Positions 1 through 8,217 of a DNA stretch of 64,000 nucleotides are shown piece after piece (the first letter of the stretch is position 1; each line of letters opens with the position of its first letter). This DNA comes from Pseudomonas persica. GTDB lineage: Bacteria > Pseudomonadota > Gammaproteobacteria > Pseudomonadales > Pseudomonadaceae. The notes beneath the pieces are model-generated. The model was not told where the DNA came from and made no database searches. It was given only the letters and a program-made list of their open reading frames with translations. The position numbers and the translations under genes were made by a program. The DNA is taken from contig NZ_OLKL01000045.1 of assembly GCF_900291015.1 (NCBI RefSeq), positions 161,551-225,550 on the forward strand. The letters are read 5' to 3'.

Positions 1-1980
1 CTGCAACAGCGCGACAGCCCCGAGGTGCTGGCCTACCTGCAGGCCGAGAACGCCTATCAGGAAGCCTGCCTGGCCGAGCAGGCGCCACTGCGCGAACAAC
101 TGTTCGAAGAGATCAAGGGCCGCATCCTGGAAACCGACCTGTCGTTGCCGGCGCCCTGGGGCCCCTACCTGTACTACACCCGTACCACCGCAGGCGACGA
201 ATACCCGCGCCACTACCGCTGCCCGCGCCCGGCCGACGACTCCAACACGGTCGATGAAAGCCAGGAGCAACTGCTGCTCGACCCCAACGCCCTGGCCAAC
301 GGCAGCTTCCTGTCCCTCGGCGCGTTCAACGTCAGCCCCGACCACCGCCTGCTGGCCTACAGCCTGGACACCAGCGGCGACGAAATCTTCACCCTGTACG
401 TCAAGGACCTGGCCAGTGACAGCGTCACCACCCTGCCCTTCGACGACTGCGACGGCAGCCTGACCTGGGCCAACGACAGCCAGACGCTGTTCTTCGCCGA
501 ACTGGACGACACCCACCGGCCGTGGCGCCTGCGGCGCCACACCCTGGGCAACGAAGGCGCGCAGACCGTGTTCGAGGAGCCCGACGGGCGCTTCTTCCTG
601 CATTGCTACCGCACCAGCTCCGAGCGCCAGCTGGTGCTGCTGCTGAACAGCAAGACCACCAGCGAGGCCTGGGTGCTGGATGCGCAGACCCCGCAGGCGT
701 CGTTCACCTGCCTGGCACCACGCGTCGAAGGCCACGAGTACTTCCCCGACCACGGCCAGCTCGACGGCCAGTGGCGCTGGTTCATCCGCACCAACCAGGA
801 CGGCATCAACTTCGCCCTGTACCACGCCCCGGTCGCACCGGTGCCCAGCCGTGAGCAATGGCAGGTGCTGGTAGCGCACCGCGACACGATCATGCTCGAA
901 GGCCTCAGCCTGAATGCCGGCGCGCTGACCCTGAGCCTGCGCGAAGGCGGCCTGCCGATCATCGAGGTACGCCCGCAGGGCCTGGCGGCCTACCGCGTCG
1001 CCCTGCCCGACGCGGCCTACAGCCTGTACGTGCAGGACAGCCTGGAGTTTGCCAGCCCACGCCTGCGCCTGCGCTACGAAGCACTCAACCGCCCGGCCCA
1101 GGTGCGCCAGCTGGAGCTGGCCAGCGGTGCCCAGGCGGTGCTCAAGCAAACCCCGGTGCTGGGGCCGTTCGATGCCGACGACTATGTCAGCGAACGCCTG
1201 TGGGCCAGCGCAGCGGACGGCACCCAGGTGCCGATCAGCCTGGTGCGCCGCCGCCAGGACCTGGGCCGGACCGTACCGCTGTACCTGTATGGCTACGGCG
1301 CCTATGGCGAAAGCCTCGACCCATGGTTCTCGCATGCACGCCTGAGCCTGCTGGAGCGCGGCGTGGCCTTTGCCATCGCCCATGTGCGTGGCGGCGGCGA
1401 ACTGGGCGAAGCTTGGTACCGCGCCGGCAAGCAGGAGCACAAGCACAATTCCTTCAGCGACTTCATCGCCTGTGCCGAGCACCTGATCGCCGAGAGTGTG
1501 ACCGCTGCCGACCGCCTGGCCATCAGTGGCGGCAGCGCCGGTGGCCTGCTGATCGGCGCAGTGCTCAACCTGCGCCCCGAGCTGTTCCGCTGTGCGATTG
1601 CCGAAGTGCCGTTCGTCGACGTGCTCAATACCATGCTCGACCCCGAACTGCCGCTGACCGTGACCGAGTACGACGAATGGGGCAATCCTGAAGAGCCGCA
1701 GGTGTATGAGCGGATCAAGGCCTACGCACCGTACGAGAACGTGAAGCAACAGGCCTACCCGGCGATGCTGGTAGTGGCGGGCTACAACGACAGCCGCGTG
1801 CAGTACTGGGAGGCGGCCAAGTGGGTGGCGCGGCTGCGCACGCGCAAGACCGACGACAACCTGCTGCTGCTCAAGACCGAGATGGGCGCTGGGCATGGCG
1901 GGATGAGCGGGCGGTATCAGGGGCTGAAGGATGTGGCCCTTGAGTATGCGTTCGTATTCGGCGAGCTAGGTATCGTTTGA
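1..1980 (+). CDS. ptrB: Oligopeptidase B (S9A serine peptidase), 5' end outside the window
   Basis: Cytoplasmic oligopeptidase that cleaves small peptides after Arg or Lys. The reading frame is open from base 1, and its first residues (LQQRDSPEVLAYLQ) match the inside of the family N-terminus, so the true start lies upstream; 659 residues are visible, against roughly 680-700 for the family. The N-terminal two thirds are a beta-propeller. The alpha/beta-hydrolase part carries GGSAGG with the nucleophile Ser at visible residue 512, the Asp region in YNDSRVQYWEAAKW, and the catalytic His at visible residue 632 in GAGHGG. A strong hairpin terminator follows the stop codon directly. Confidence 0.95.
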   Translation: MQQRDSPEVLAYLQAENAYQEACLAEQAPLREQLFEEIKGRILETDLSLPAPWGPYLYYTRTTAGDEYPRHYRCPRPADDSNTVDESQEQLLLDPNALANGSFLSLGAFNVSPDHRLLAYSLDTSGDEIFTLYVKDLASDSVTTLPFDDCDGSLTWANDSQTLFFAELDDTHRPWRLRRHTLGNEGAQTVFEEPDGRFFLHCYRTSSERQLVLLLNSKTTSEAWVLDAQTPQASFTCLAPRVEGHEYFPDHGQLDGQWRWFIRTNQDGINFALYHAPVAPVPSREQWQVLVAHRDTIMLEGLSLNAGALTLSLREGGLPIIEVRPQGLAAYRVALPDAAYSLYVQDSLEFASPRLRLRYEALNRPAQVRQLELASGAQAVLKQTPVLGPFDADDYVSERLWASAADGTQVPISLVRRRQDLGRTVPLYLYGYGAYGESLDPWFSHARLSLLERGVAFAIAHVRGGGELGEAWYRAGKQEHKHNSFSDFIACAEHLIAESVTAADRLAISGGSAGGLLIGAVLNLRPELFRCAIAEVPFVDVLNTMLDPELPLTVTEYDEWGNPEEPQVYERIKAYAPYENVKQQAYPAMLVVAGYNDSRVQYWEAAKWVARLRTRKTDDNLLLLKTEMGAGHGGMSGRYQGLKDVALEYAFVFGELGIV

Positions 1981-1986
1981 GATATC

Positions 1987-2008
1987 TGGGGGCGCTTTGC
2001 GCCCCTTT
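1987..2008 (+). terminator. Rho-independent terminator of ptrB
   Basis: A GGGGCGC / GCGCCCC stem with a TTT loop is followed by T residues, starting 6 bases after the ptrB stop. Confidence 0.8.
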
Positions 2009-2088
2009 CGCGACACAAGGCCGCTCCCACAGGGATCGCGCATGCCCTGAATCCTGCGCGATCCCTGTGGGAGCGGCCTTGTGTCGCG
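2009..2088. repeat. Long perfect inverted repeat (34-bp arms), REP-related
   Basis: The arms at 2009-2042 and 2055-2088 are perfect reverse complements around a 12-base centre. Each contains CCGCTCCCACAGGGATCGCG or its complement. This differs from the common REP of the window (GCGGGTAAACCCGC) but shares the CTCCCACAGG part. A short GGGCTGCAAAGCAGCCC hairpin follows at about 2090-2106. It lies between ptrB and the convergent Pro-rich gene. Confidence 0.8.
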
Positions 2089-2138
2089 ATGGGCTGCAAA
2101 GCAGCCCCAGGATCGCACAGCCAACACGGCCCTCTCAG

Positions 2139-2417
2139 TCAATCATCCTGCACCGGCGGCTTCGGCGGGTCCTGGCGCAACCCCGGCAATGGCTGGTCCT
2201 TCGGCGGCCCGGGCAGCGGCATCGGCGGTAGCAACGGCGCCCCCGGCTGGTTGTCGTAGGCCTTGGGCGGCGTACTCGGGGTAATCTGCGGATATGGCGT
2301 AGGCGTAGGCGTACCCGGCGCACCGGGCACCGGCGTGGTCAGCCGGGGTGGCGTGCTGGCAGCTTCGGCCATGGGCAGGCCGGCCAACAACAGCACAGCG
2401 AGGATCGCGCGAAACAT
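2139..2417 (-). CDS. Small exported proline-rich protein
   Basis: 92 residues. The N-terminus (MFRAILAVLLLAGLPMAEAA) is a clear signal peptide with an AEA|A-type cleavage site. The mature part of about 70 residues is roughly one third proline, with PTPTPYP, PLLPPMPLPG and PPKPP stretches and no cysteine, so it is probably an extended, unstructured periplasmic peptide. The start is set by a strong ribosome site (caggagg, 5 bases before ATG); longer readings of this frame run back through yajD and are not credible. No function can be named. It is convergent with ptrB and divergent from yajD. Confidence 0.75.
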   Translation of the reverse strand: MFRAILAVLLLAGLPMAEAASTPPRLTTPVPGAPGTPTPTPYPQITPSTPPKAYDNQPGAPLLPPMPLPGPPKDQPLPGLRQDPPKPPVQDD

Positions 2418-2549
2418 CAGCAACCTCCTGTCGGGAACCTTCCTACAGGCTACGCCTAAATCGAAGCTTTCGCCTGTCCGCCTGCCCCGCAAGCGCGCTA
2501 GACTCAGTGGCATAACCGTCATTTGCCTGATCAGAACAAAGGAAACACC

Positions 2550-2921
2550 ATGAGCTCCACCTCTTCCGCCGCCGCCACCGCGCGCCTGGACCGCATCCTG
2601 GCCGATGCCAAGCGCGACAAGGAAATGGGCTACCGCGACAAGGCCCTGAGAATGTACCCGCACGTCTGCGGCCGCTGCGCCCGCGAGTTCTCCGGCAAGC
2701 GCCTGAGCGAGCTGACCGTGCACCACCGCGACCACAACCACGACAACAACCCCCAGGATGGCTCCAACTGGGAGTTGCTGTGCCTGTACTGCCACGACAA
2801 CGAGCACTCGCGCTACACCGACCAGCAGTACTTCAGCGAAGGCTCCACCAGCACCCCGAGCATCGCCAAGGCCACCCACAACCCGTTCGCCGGGCTGGCG
2901 GGCCTGCTGAAGAAAGACTGA
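2550..2921 (+). CDS. yajD: YajD-family HNH nuclease
   Basis: 123 residues, the usual length of the YajD family. The HNH fold is visible: CGRC at about residues 41-44, the catalytic stretch LTVHHRDHNHDNNP, then NWELLCLYCHDNEHSR with the second CxxC zinc pair and the final His. HNH proteins cut or nick DNA; the role of YajD is not established. The start ATG at 2550 follows AAAGGAAACACC; an in-frame extension upstream lacks a ribosome site. Confidence 0.9.
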   Translation: MSSTSSAAATARLDRILADAKRDKEMGYRDKALRMYPHVCGRCAREFSGKRLSELTVHHRDHNHDNNPQDGSNWELLCLYCHDNEHSRYTDQQYFSEGSTSTPSIAKATHNPFAGLAGLLKKD

Positions 2922-2992
2922 CCATCGATTCGCCCCCCGCTGTTACCGGGCAGCCCGTATAATCGCGCTTTTTTCGCGAAGGGCCCCGGTAC

Positions 2993-3463
2993 GTGGCAAA
3001 CAAACGATACAGCTGCATCGGTCTGTTCAACCCCAAGTCGGCAGAAAACGTCGGCTCGGTGATGCGCGCCGCGGGTTGCTATGGCGTCAACTCGGTGTTC
3101 TACACCGGCAAACGCTACGAGCGCGCCCGAGACTTCGTCACCGACACCAAGCGCGTGCACTACGACATCCCGCTGATCGGCATCGACGACCTGCAGCGCA
3201 TCATCCCGCTGGGCTGCACGCCGGTGGCAGTGGAGTTGGTGGAGGGTGCGCGGCCATTGCCGGAGTACACCCACCCGGACCGGGCCATCTACATCTTCGG
3301 GCCGGAAGACGGTAGCCTCGGTGCCGATGTGCGAGCGTGGTGCGAAGAGACCATCTACATTCCGACCGAGGGCTGCATGAACCTGGCGGCGACGGTGAAT
3401 GTGGTGCTGTATGACCGCATGGCCAAGGGGCTGAATACCCGCTCGGGGCCCAGGTTCAAGTAA
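2993..3463 (+). CDS. SPOUT-family (TrmH-like) RNA methyltransferase
   Basis: 156 residues with a GTG start. The N-terminal NPKSAENVGSVMRAAGCYG matches motif 1 of the TrmH/SpoU class, and the knotted C-terminal part shows the SAM-binding motifs IYIFGPEDGSLG and IPTEGCMNLAATVNVVLYDR. These enzymes methylate the ribose 2'-OH of tRNA or rRNA; the short form without an extra RNA-binding domain resembles TrmL. The target nucleotide cannot be read from sequence. It stands as a single gene 71 bases after yajD. Confidence 0.85.
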   Translation: MANKRYSCIGLFNPKSAENVGSVMRAAGCYGVNSVFYTGKRYERARDFVTDTKRVHYDIPLIGIDDLQRIIPLGCTPVAVELVEGARPLPEYTHPDRAIYIFGPEDGSLGADVRAWCEETIYIPTEGCMNLAATVNVVLYDRMAKGLNTRSGPRFK

Positions 3464-3490
3464 TGAAAAGGCCGCCACTGCGACATCAGG

Positions 3491-3572
3491 GCCGGCCCTT
3501 TCGCGGGTGAACCCGCTCCCACAGACTGTGCATTCCTTGTGGGAGCGGGTTTACCCGCGAAAAGGCCAGCCC
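3491..3572. repeat. REP pair (P. putida type)
   Basis: Two inverted copies of the REP unit: TTCGCGGGTGAACCCGCTCCCACAG and CTGTGGGAGCGGGTTTACCCGCGAA in relaxed form, about 20 bases apart. Confidence 0.85.
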
Positions 3573-3626
3573 TGCCATCACAGGGCGGCCAGGTGCCGAA
3601 CTCCGTCAGAACAGCACCGGTCTTGC

Positions 3627-3860
3627 TCAGATTACGAAGCGTTGAGTGTCGTTGGCCAGCGCGATCGCCTCGTCGATGGTCGGCTGCTCGAACACGCCGT
3701 CTTCGCTCTCGCCACCTTGGACGATACTGAGCTTGTGCTCGGCGGCGTATTCCAGGTACGACCTGACCTTCTCGAAGTGCGACTTGCTGACCATGGCGCC
3801 CAGGCGGTTGTCCGGGTCGAGCGGGTCGCCCAGCTTCCAGTCCTTCAGGTGCTCGGTGAC
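3627..3860 (-). pseudogene. Aldehyde dehydrogenase remnant
   Basis: Read on the minus strand, this stretch encodes VTEHLKDWKLGDPLDPDNRLGAMVSKSHFEKV, then EQPTIDEAIALANDTQ, then a stop. These match two separated blocks of the ALDH family (the GDPLDP...GAMVS region and the later EAIALANDTxYGL). The roughly 40 residues normally between them (MRIAREEIFGPV region) are missing, and both the N-terminal half with the catalytic Cys and the C-terminus are absent. It is a deleted, non-functional remnant of an ALDH, possibly of the KauB/PuuC type. The preserved part ends a few bases from the next, oppositely oriented ORF. Confidence 0.7.
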
Positions 3861-3865
3861 TTGCC

Positions 3866-4207
3866 ATGCTCGATATCCATTCCGCGGCGGCGGCGTCGCA
3901 GCACAATGTTCATGGGCTGGAACGGGTCAGCTCGCTGGCCGGAGGGGCGCTGATGTTCAGCAAGGGGCTGCGCCATGGTGGCCTGGTCGGCTTGCTGCAG
4001 ATGGTGGTGGGAGGCCTGGCGGTGGCGCGCGGGGTCAGCGGGCATTGCTCGACCAAGGCCTGGTGGCAGCGGCATCGGCAGGAATATCAGCAGTTGCGTG
4101 CGGACATCGAGCGCAGTGCGGCGGAGCTGGAGGCGCTGAAGGCCAGTGCCAAGGCGGCGACACGCGGGGTGACGGTGACCGGCAAGGACCCGTTGGCTGG
4201 CAGTTGA
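3866..4207 (+). CDS. Small membrane protein with YgaP/DUF2892-like segment
   Basis: 113 residues. ERVSSLAGGALMFSKGLRHG and LLQMVVGGLAVARGVSGHCS form two hydrophobic helices that resemble the YgaP-like (DUF2892) transmembrane hairpin ending in GxTGHC. A hydrophilic, helical tail follows (residues 64-113). No good ribosome site precedes the ATG, and a stop lies just upstream in frame (3857-3859). The gene abuts the aldehyde dehydrogenase remnant, so its original 5' end may have been lost in the same deletion. Function unknown. Confidence 0.6.
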   Translation: MLDIHSAAAASQHNVHGLERVSSLAGGALMFSKGLRHGGLVGLLQMVVGGLAVARGVSGHCSTKAWWQRHRQEYQQLRADIERSAAELEALKASAKAATRGVTVTGKDPLAGS

Positions 4208-4239
4208 TCTTGCACTGAACTGCACCTGACTTGTCGCTT

Positions 4240-4356
4240 TAGCCGGGCCCCTGCGGGAACGGGTTTACCCGCGAACACCGGCGAAGCCGGTGCCATACAC
4301 CGCGTTGGTTTCTTCGCGGGTAAACCCGCTCCCACAGGTGCCCGCGAAAGGGCCGG
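4240..4356. repeat. REP cluster
   Basis: Holds an AACGGGTTTACCCGCGAA half, an inner CACCGGCGAAGCCGGTG palindrome, and a TTCGCGGGTAAACCCGCTCC unit with its CCCACAGG tail. It separates two convergent genes. Confidence 0.8.
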
Positions 4357-4374
4357 GACAGGCAATAGAGAGCC

Positions 4375-5583
4375 CTAGCGCAACGCCTTGCTCTGCAACA
4401 CCTCGGAGCGCCGCCCCAGCACGTTCTCGCTGATCTGCACGAAGTCTTCGGTGCTGACGCTGGGCAGGCGCATCAGCCCGCGTGCCACATCGTCCAGCGA
4501 GCGTTTGGCCTGGGTGTGGATGCGGATTTCCTTGTCCAGCGCCTGCAGCAACATCACCCCACGCGCCACCTGCGCCGGGGTGGCATGCTCGCCCTTGAGC
4601 CGGGTGACTTTGGTGCCCTGCTTGCTCAGGCGCGCCTGCCAGGCCTGGTAACGGTCATCACTCACCCCGCCCGAGCGGCGCAGCAACTCGCTGGCATAGT
4701 AGTCGGTCAGGCTTTCCACCAGCCAGTCACTACCGTCACGCCCACGGATCTGCGCAAACAGTTGCACCACTTCGCGCAGCAACGGGCTGCTGCCATTCTC
4801 GCTGATCATCGGCCGGGCACTGTGCAGGTACAACGAGCCCTGCGCGGCCACGGCCCCGCGCCACATGCCGTCGCGGGCCCCGACCAACAGCAGCTTCGGC
4901 GGGTTGCGCGGGAACACCGCCTGCAATTGCGGCCAGACAAATGTCAGCAAGGTCAGGTTGTCCATGCGCCGCATACCCTGCCCCACCGGTGCGGCCACGG
5001 TAACCTCGGTTTCGCCCAGGCGGGCGCGGCGGCTGCCCAGGTCGCCGGCGAGCATCCAGCCAGTGGGGCGGTCGAACAGGCGCGAAACGTTGTCGATGCG
5101 GAACTTGTCCTTGCCGATGCGCGGCCAGGAGGTTTCGATGCTCTTCCAGCCTTCCGGCAGGTCGAACCCCAGACGCGCCACCAGCTCGGTGCCATCCTGC
5201 TGGTCGAGGCGCGCAGGCGGTACCAGCTGGTCGCCGAGGAACAGCGCCCAATGCGGAGTAATGCGCGACGAATAGGCGCCACTGCCGCGCTTCAGGTCCA
5301 GTTGCACGCGGTAGCTGAGGCTGGTCTTGCCAGCCGCCGGTTGCCACACGCCGCGCTGGCCCTGCAGTTGCCACTGGCCATCAGCCTGGAAGCCGCTGTA
5401 GGCCCCGGCCTTGCCCAGGTCGAAGTCCAGGCTGCGCACGGCACTGCCTTCGGCCAAGGTGAGGCGGACTTCCGCTTGGCCACTGGCCGGTAACAGGCGC
5501 ACCTGATAGTCGAGGTCGACCTTTTTCGCCCAGGCCGGCGAACTGGCCATCAAGCCCAACAGCAACAACAGCTGGCAACGCAT
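4375..5583 (-). CDS. Secreted M61-peptidase-like protein lacking the zinc motif
   Basis: 402 residues with a signal peptide (MRCQLLLLLGLMASSPAWA). The N-terminal half is a beta domain. The C-terminal half contains DWLVESLTDYYASELLRRSG, which resembles the SEGFTxYYxxLLLxRAG helix of M61 glycyl aminopeptidases (third zinc ligand Glu). At the position where HEYFH is expected it reads LLREVVQLF, so two zinc-binding His and the catalytic Glu context are missing. It is likely a catalytically inactive, exported relative. It lies 41 bases downstream of ycgN on the same strand and may be co-transcribed. Assignment to M61 is by pattern only. Confidence 0.7.
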   Translation of the reverse strand: MRCQLLLLLGLMASSPAWAKKVDLDYQVRLLPASGQAEVRLTLAEGSAVRSLDFDLGKAGAYSGFQADGQWQLQGQRGVWQPAAGKTSLSYRVQLDLKRGSGAYSSRITPHWALFLGDQLVPPARLDQQDGTELVARLGFDLPEGWKSIETSWPRIGKDKFRIDNVSRLFDRPTGWMLAGDLGSRRARLGETEVTVAAPVGQGMRRMDNLTLLTFVWPQLQAVFPRNPPKLLLVGARDGMWRGAVAAQGSLYLHSARPMISENGSSPLLREVVQLFAQIRGRDGSDWLVESLTDYYASELLRRSGGVSDDRYQAWQARLSKQGTKVTRLKGEHATPAQVARGVMLLQALDKEIRIHTQAKRSLDDVARGLMRLPSVSTEDFVQISENVLGRRSEVLQSKALR

Positions 5584-5624
5584 ACAGAAACTCCTTGTTT
5601 CCCCGCGGCAGCGGGTCGCGCCGG

Positions 5625-6074
5625 TCAGCTGGCGCGGAAGATCAGGTGGTCTTCCCAGTCGTCTTCGTGCACATCGTGTTCGCTGAGCATGCGCCCCGAC
5701 TGGGAAATGCGCTGTTCATGGACCTGCTGGCGATCGCCGCAGACCAGGTGATGCCAGGCCGGCAGGTCCTTGCCCTCGCTGACCAGGCGGTAGCCGCAGG
5801 TGCTCGGCAGCCACTTGAACTGGTCAGCCTTGCCCGGGGTGAGCTGGATGCAGTCAGGTACCTGGGCGAAGCGGTTGGGGTAATCGCTGCACTGGCAGCT
5901 GTCCAGATCCAGCAGTTTGCAGGCGATGCGCGTGTAATAGACGCTGTTGTCGTCCTCGTCCTCGAGCTTTTGCAGGCAGCACAGGCCGCAGCCGTCACAC
6001 AGCGACTCCCACTCTTGCGGGCTGAGTTGCTCGAGGGTCTTGCGCTGCCAGAACGGCGCGTTTTCAGCGATCAT
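5625..6074 (-). CDS. ycgN: YcgN/UPF0260 cysteine-cluster protein
   Basis: 149 residues. The Cys pattern of the UPF0260 (CxxCxxCC) family is visible: CDGCGLCC near residue 28, then CKLLDLDSCQC with DYPNRF, later CGYRL and LVCGD. The cluster suggests zinc or iron binding; the role is unknown. I start at the ATG giving MIAENAPFW, which has GGAAAC upstream and the usual family length; an ATG 18 bases upstream (6092) gives a 155-residue form. Confidence 0.85.
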   Translation of the reverse strand: MIAENAPFWQRKTLEQLSPQEWESLCDGCGLCCLQKLEDEDDNSVYYTRIACKLLDLDSCQCSDYPNRFAQVPDCIQLTPGKADQFKWLPSTCGYRLVSEGKDLPAWHHLVCGDRQQVHEQRISQSGRMLSEHDVHEDDWEDHLIFRAS

Positions 6075-6218
6075 GACACGGGTTTCCTGCATTCATCTTG
6101 GGGCCACGGCGCGCGGCGGCGCCAGTCTAGAGCCTGGCCTTCGGCAAAGCCAGACCGCTTGTCAGGCGCGACACGACGCAGTAGCGTGCGCGTTTGCCGT
6201 CCTTTTGCAGGAGCCGCC

Positions 6219-6812
6219 ATGAGCGCCAACCCCCGCATTGCCGATTACACCATCAACGAGCAGTTCATCAACCGCTGGTCGCCACGCGCCTTCACCGCAG
6301 AGCCGATCAGCGAAGACACCCTGCTGAGCTTCCTCGAAGCCGCACGCTGGGCACCGTCGGCGAACAACTCGCAACCTTGGCGCTTCCTCTATGCCCGCCG
6401 TGACACGCCGAACTGGGAGCGTTACCTGAACCTGCTGGTGCCGGCCAACCGCAGCTGGGCGCAACAGGCTTCGGCGCTGGTGCTGGTGATTTCCAAGACC
6501 ACCTACGCCGCCCCGGGCGCCACGGAAGAAAAACCGGCGCTGTGGCACACCTTCGACACCGGCTCCGCCTGGGGGCACCTGGCCCTGCAAGCCAGCATCA
6601 GCGGCTGGCACACCCATGGCATGGCCGGTTTCGACCAGGCGTTGGCGCGTCAGGAGTTGAAGGTGCCTGAAGGCTACGTGCTGCATGCCATGGTGGCTAT
6701 CGGCAAGCTGGGCGACAAGGCCAGCCTGAACGAGGCATTGCAGGCGCGTGAAGTGCCCAGCCCGCGCAAGCCACTGAGCGAGCTGGCTGCCGAGGGTGAT
6801 TTCAGCCTGTAA
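6219..6812 (+). CDS. Nitroreductase-family FMN oxidoreductase
   Basis: 197 residues, start after CAGGAG. Typical nitroreductase blocks are present: FMN phosphate site RWSPRAF near residue 20, AARWAPSANNSQPWRF (residues 45-60), and GSAWGHLALQASISGWHTHGMAGF in the second half, then ligand-binding IGKLGD. These enzymes reduce nitroaromatics, quinones or flavins with NAD(P)H through FMN. The substrate cannot be told. Single gene, divergent from ycgN. Confidence 0.85.
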   Translation: MSANPRIADYTINEQFINRWSPRAFTAEPISEDTLLSFLEAARWAPSANNSQPWRFLYARRDTPNWERYLNLLVPANRSWAQQASALVLVISKTTYAAPGATEEKPALWHTFDTGSAWGHLALQASISGWHTHGMAGFDQALARQELKVPEGYVLHAMVAIGKLGDKASLNEALQAREVPSPRKPLSELAAEGDFSL

Positions 6813-6831
6813 GCCTTGCACTTGCTGTACT

Positions 6832-6975
6832 GGCCTCTTCGCGGGTAAACCCGCTCCCACAGGGATCTCCACTGGCCCATGGGGCTTTGCCAGTACAGCC
6901 AACACCAGCCTCCCGCAGGACCTGAGGGCAGTGGAGATCCTGTGGGAGCGGGTTTACCCGCGAAGAGGCCGGCCC
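6832..6975. repeat. REP pair with extended inverted spacer
   Basis: Outer REP units of opposite orientation; in addition GGGATCTCCACTG near the left unit and CAGTGGAGATCC near the right unit are also inverted copies, so the pair forms a much longer imperfect palindrome. Confidence 0.85.
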
Positions 6976-6988
6976 AGGCATTACAAAA

Positions 6989-7921
6989 TCAGTAGCCCCG
7001 GGCGAAGTCCACTTCGCCACGCAACCCCTGCCCCGCCGCAAACGCCCGCACATTCTCGACAAACAACCGCACCATCGCCGCTGGCGAGGTGGGTGCCGAG
7101 CTGTGCCCGGTCAGCAGCAAGCCCCATGCAGTCCAGAACGGGTGCTGTCGGGGCAGCGGCTCCTGGCGGCAGACATCGACCACCGCTCCCGCCAGGTGCC
7201 CTTCCCTCAGCGCCTCGACCAGGTCTGCGTCGACCACCGCCGCCCCACGCCCGGCATTGATGAACAGCGCCGTGGGCTGGAAGCACTTGAACAGCGCCGC
7301 GTCATACAAGTCGTGGGTGGCCGGGGTATCCGGCAGCAGGTTGAGCACGTAGTCGACCTGGCCAACCATGCGCGGCAGGTCGGCCAGCGCCGCGACCTCG
7401 ACGAACGGCACCTGTTCACGGGCGCTGCTGGCAACGCCATACAGGACCACGCCAAACGCCTGCAGAAACTCGGCCACCCGCTGGCCAATGTCGCCAGTGC
7501 CGACGATCAGCACCTTGCGCCCTTCCAGGGTACGCCCCGGGCGGTCGTCCCAACGCCGTTCGACCTGGCTGACCAGGCGCGACAGCACCTCGCGCTCATG
7601 GCCGAGCATGTAGGTGAGCATGTACTCGGCCATCACCTGGCCAAAAATGCCCACGGCGCGGGTCAGGCGATAGTCACGCGGCAGGCCCTCGGCCAGCAGC
7701 GGGGTGATACCGGCCCAGGTGGACTGTATCCAGCCCGGCTTGTGGCCCTGGCGCAGCAGGCTTGCCAGCAGGTCCGGCTGGCCCAGCCACACCGGGCACT
7801 GCGGCGCCTGGCGGGCCAGTTCGGCGGAGTCGCCACTGGTGAGGATTTCCAGTTCAGGCGCGGCTGCACGCAAAATCTCGGCGTATCGAGCATGATCATG
7901 CTCAGCAATCAGTACTCGCAT
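6989..7921 (-). CDS. D-isomer-specific 2-hydroxyacid dehydrogenase
   Basis: 310 residues. The NAD-binding motif VLIVGTGDIGQRVAEFL lies at about residues 137-153. The catalytic set is visible: Arg in FINAGRG, Glu in DVCRQEPLP, and His in LLTGHSSAPTSP (the GhrA-like variant with HSSA in place of HxxG). The short N-terminal domain also points to the GhrA/hydroxypyruvate-glyoxylate reductase branch. It reduces a 2-keto acid to a D-hydroxy acid. It is the last gene of rnd-ycgL-this gene, with 2 bases between ycgL and it. Confidence 0.85.
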   Translation of the reverse strand: MRVLIAEHDHARYAEILRAAAPELEILTSGDSAELARQAPQCPVWLGQPDLLASLLRQGHKPGWIQSTWAGITPLLAEGLPRDYRLTRAVGIFGQVMAEYMLTYMLGHEREVLSRLVSQVERRWDDRPGRTLEGRKVLIVGTGDIGQRVAEFLQAFGVVLYGVASSAREQVPFVEVAALADLPRMVGQVDYVLNLLPDTPATHDLYDAALFKCFQPTALFINAGRGAAVVDADLVEALREGHLAGAVVDVCRQEPLPRQHPFWTAWGLLLTGHSSAPTSPAAMVRLFVENVRAFAAGQGLRGEVDFARGY

Positions 7922-7923
7922 GA

Positions 7924-8217
7924 TCAGGCCGGGTCGTTACGTCGCAGCAACTCTTCGGGCAGGTGCTCGATGTAGTCGTCTTCCGGCGGCGGCATCTGCA
8001 GGTGGTAACCCTGGTTGTCGAGGTTTTCCAGTACCTTGGCGATATCCTCGCGGGCCAGCTTGCGCTCGGGGGTAAGCACCAGGTCGAAGGCATGCATGGG
8101 GGTGCCGAAGAACGGTAGCAGGCCTTCGGGCACGCGCTCCAGGCCGTCGGCCTTGAGCACGTACAGGTACATTTCGTTCTTGCGGGGACTCTTGTAGATA
8201 GAGCAAATGCGTTTCAT
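7924..8217 (-). CDS. ycgL: YcgL-domain protein
   Basis: 97 residues; MKRICSIYKSPRKNEMYLYV and the PEGLLPFFGTPMHAFDLVLT block are characteristic of the YcgL family, a small alpha/beta fold protein of unknown function that is often placed after rnd in gammaproteobacteria. Its ATG overlaps the rnd stop by 4 bases (ATGA), so the two are translationally coupled. Confidence 0.9.
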   Translation of the reverse strand: MKRICSIYKSPRKNEMYLYVLKADGLERVPEGLLPFFGTPMHAFDLVLTPERKLAREDIAKVLENLDNQGYHLQMPPPEDDYIEHLPEELLRRNDPA

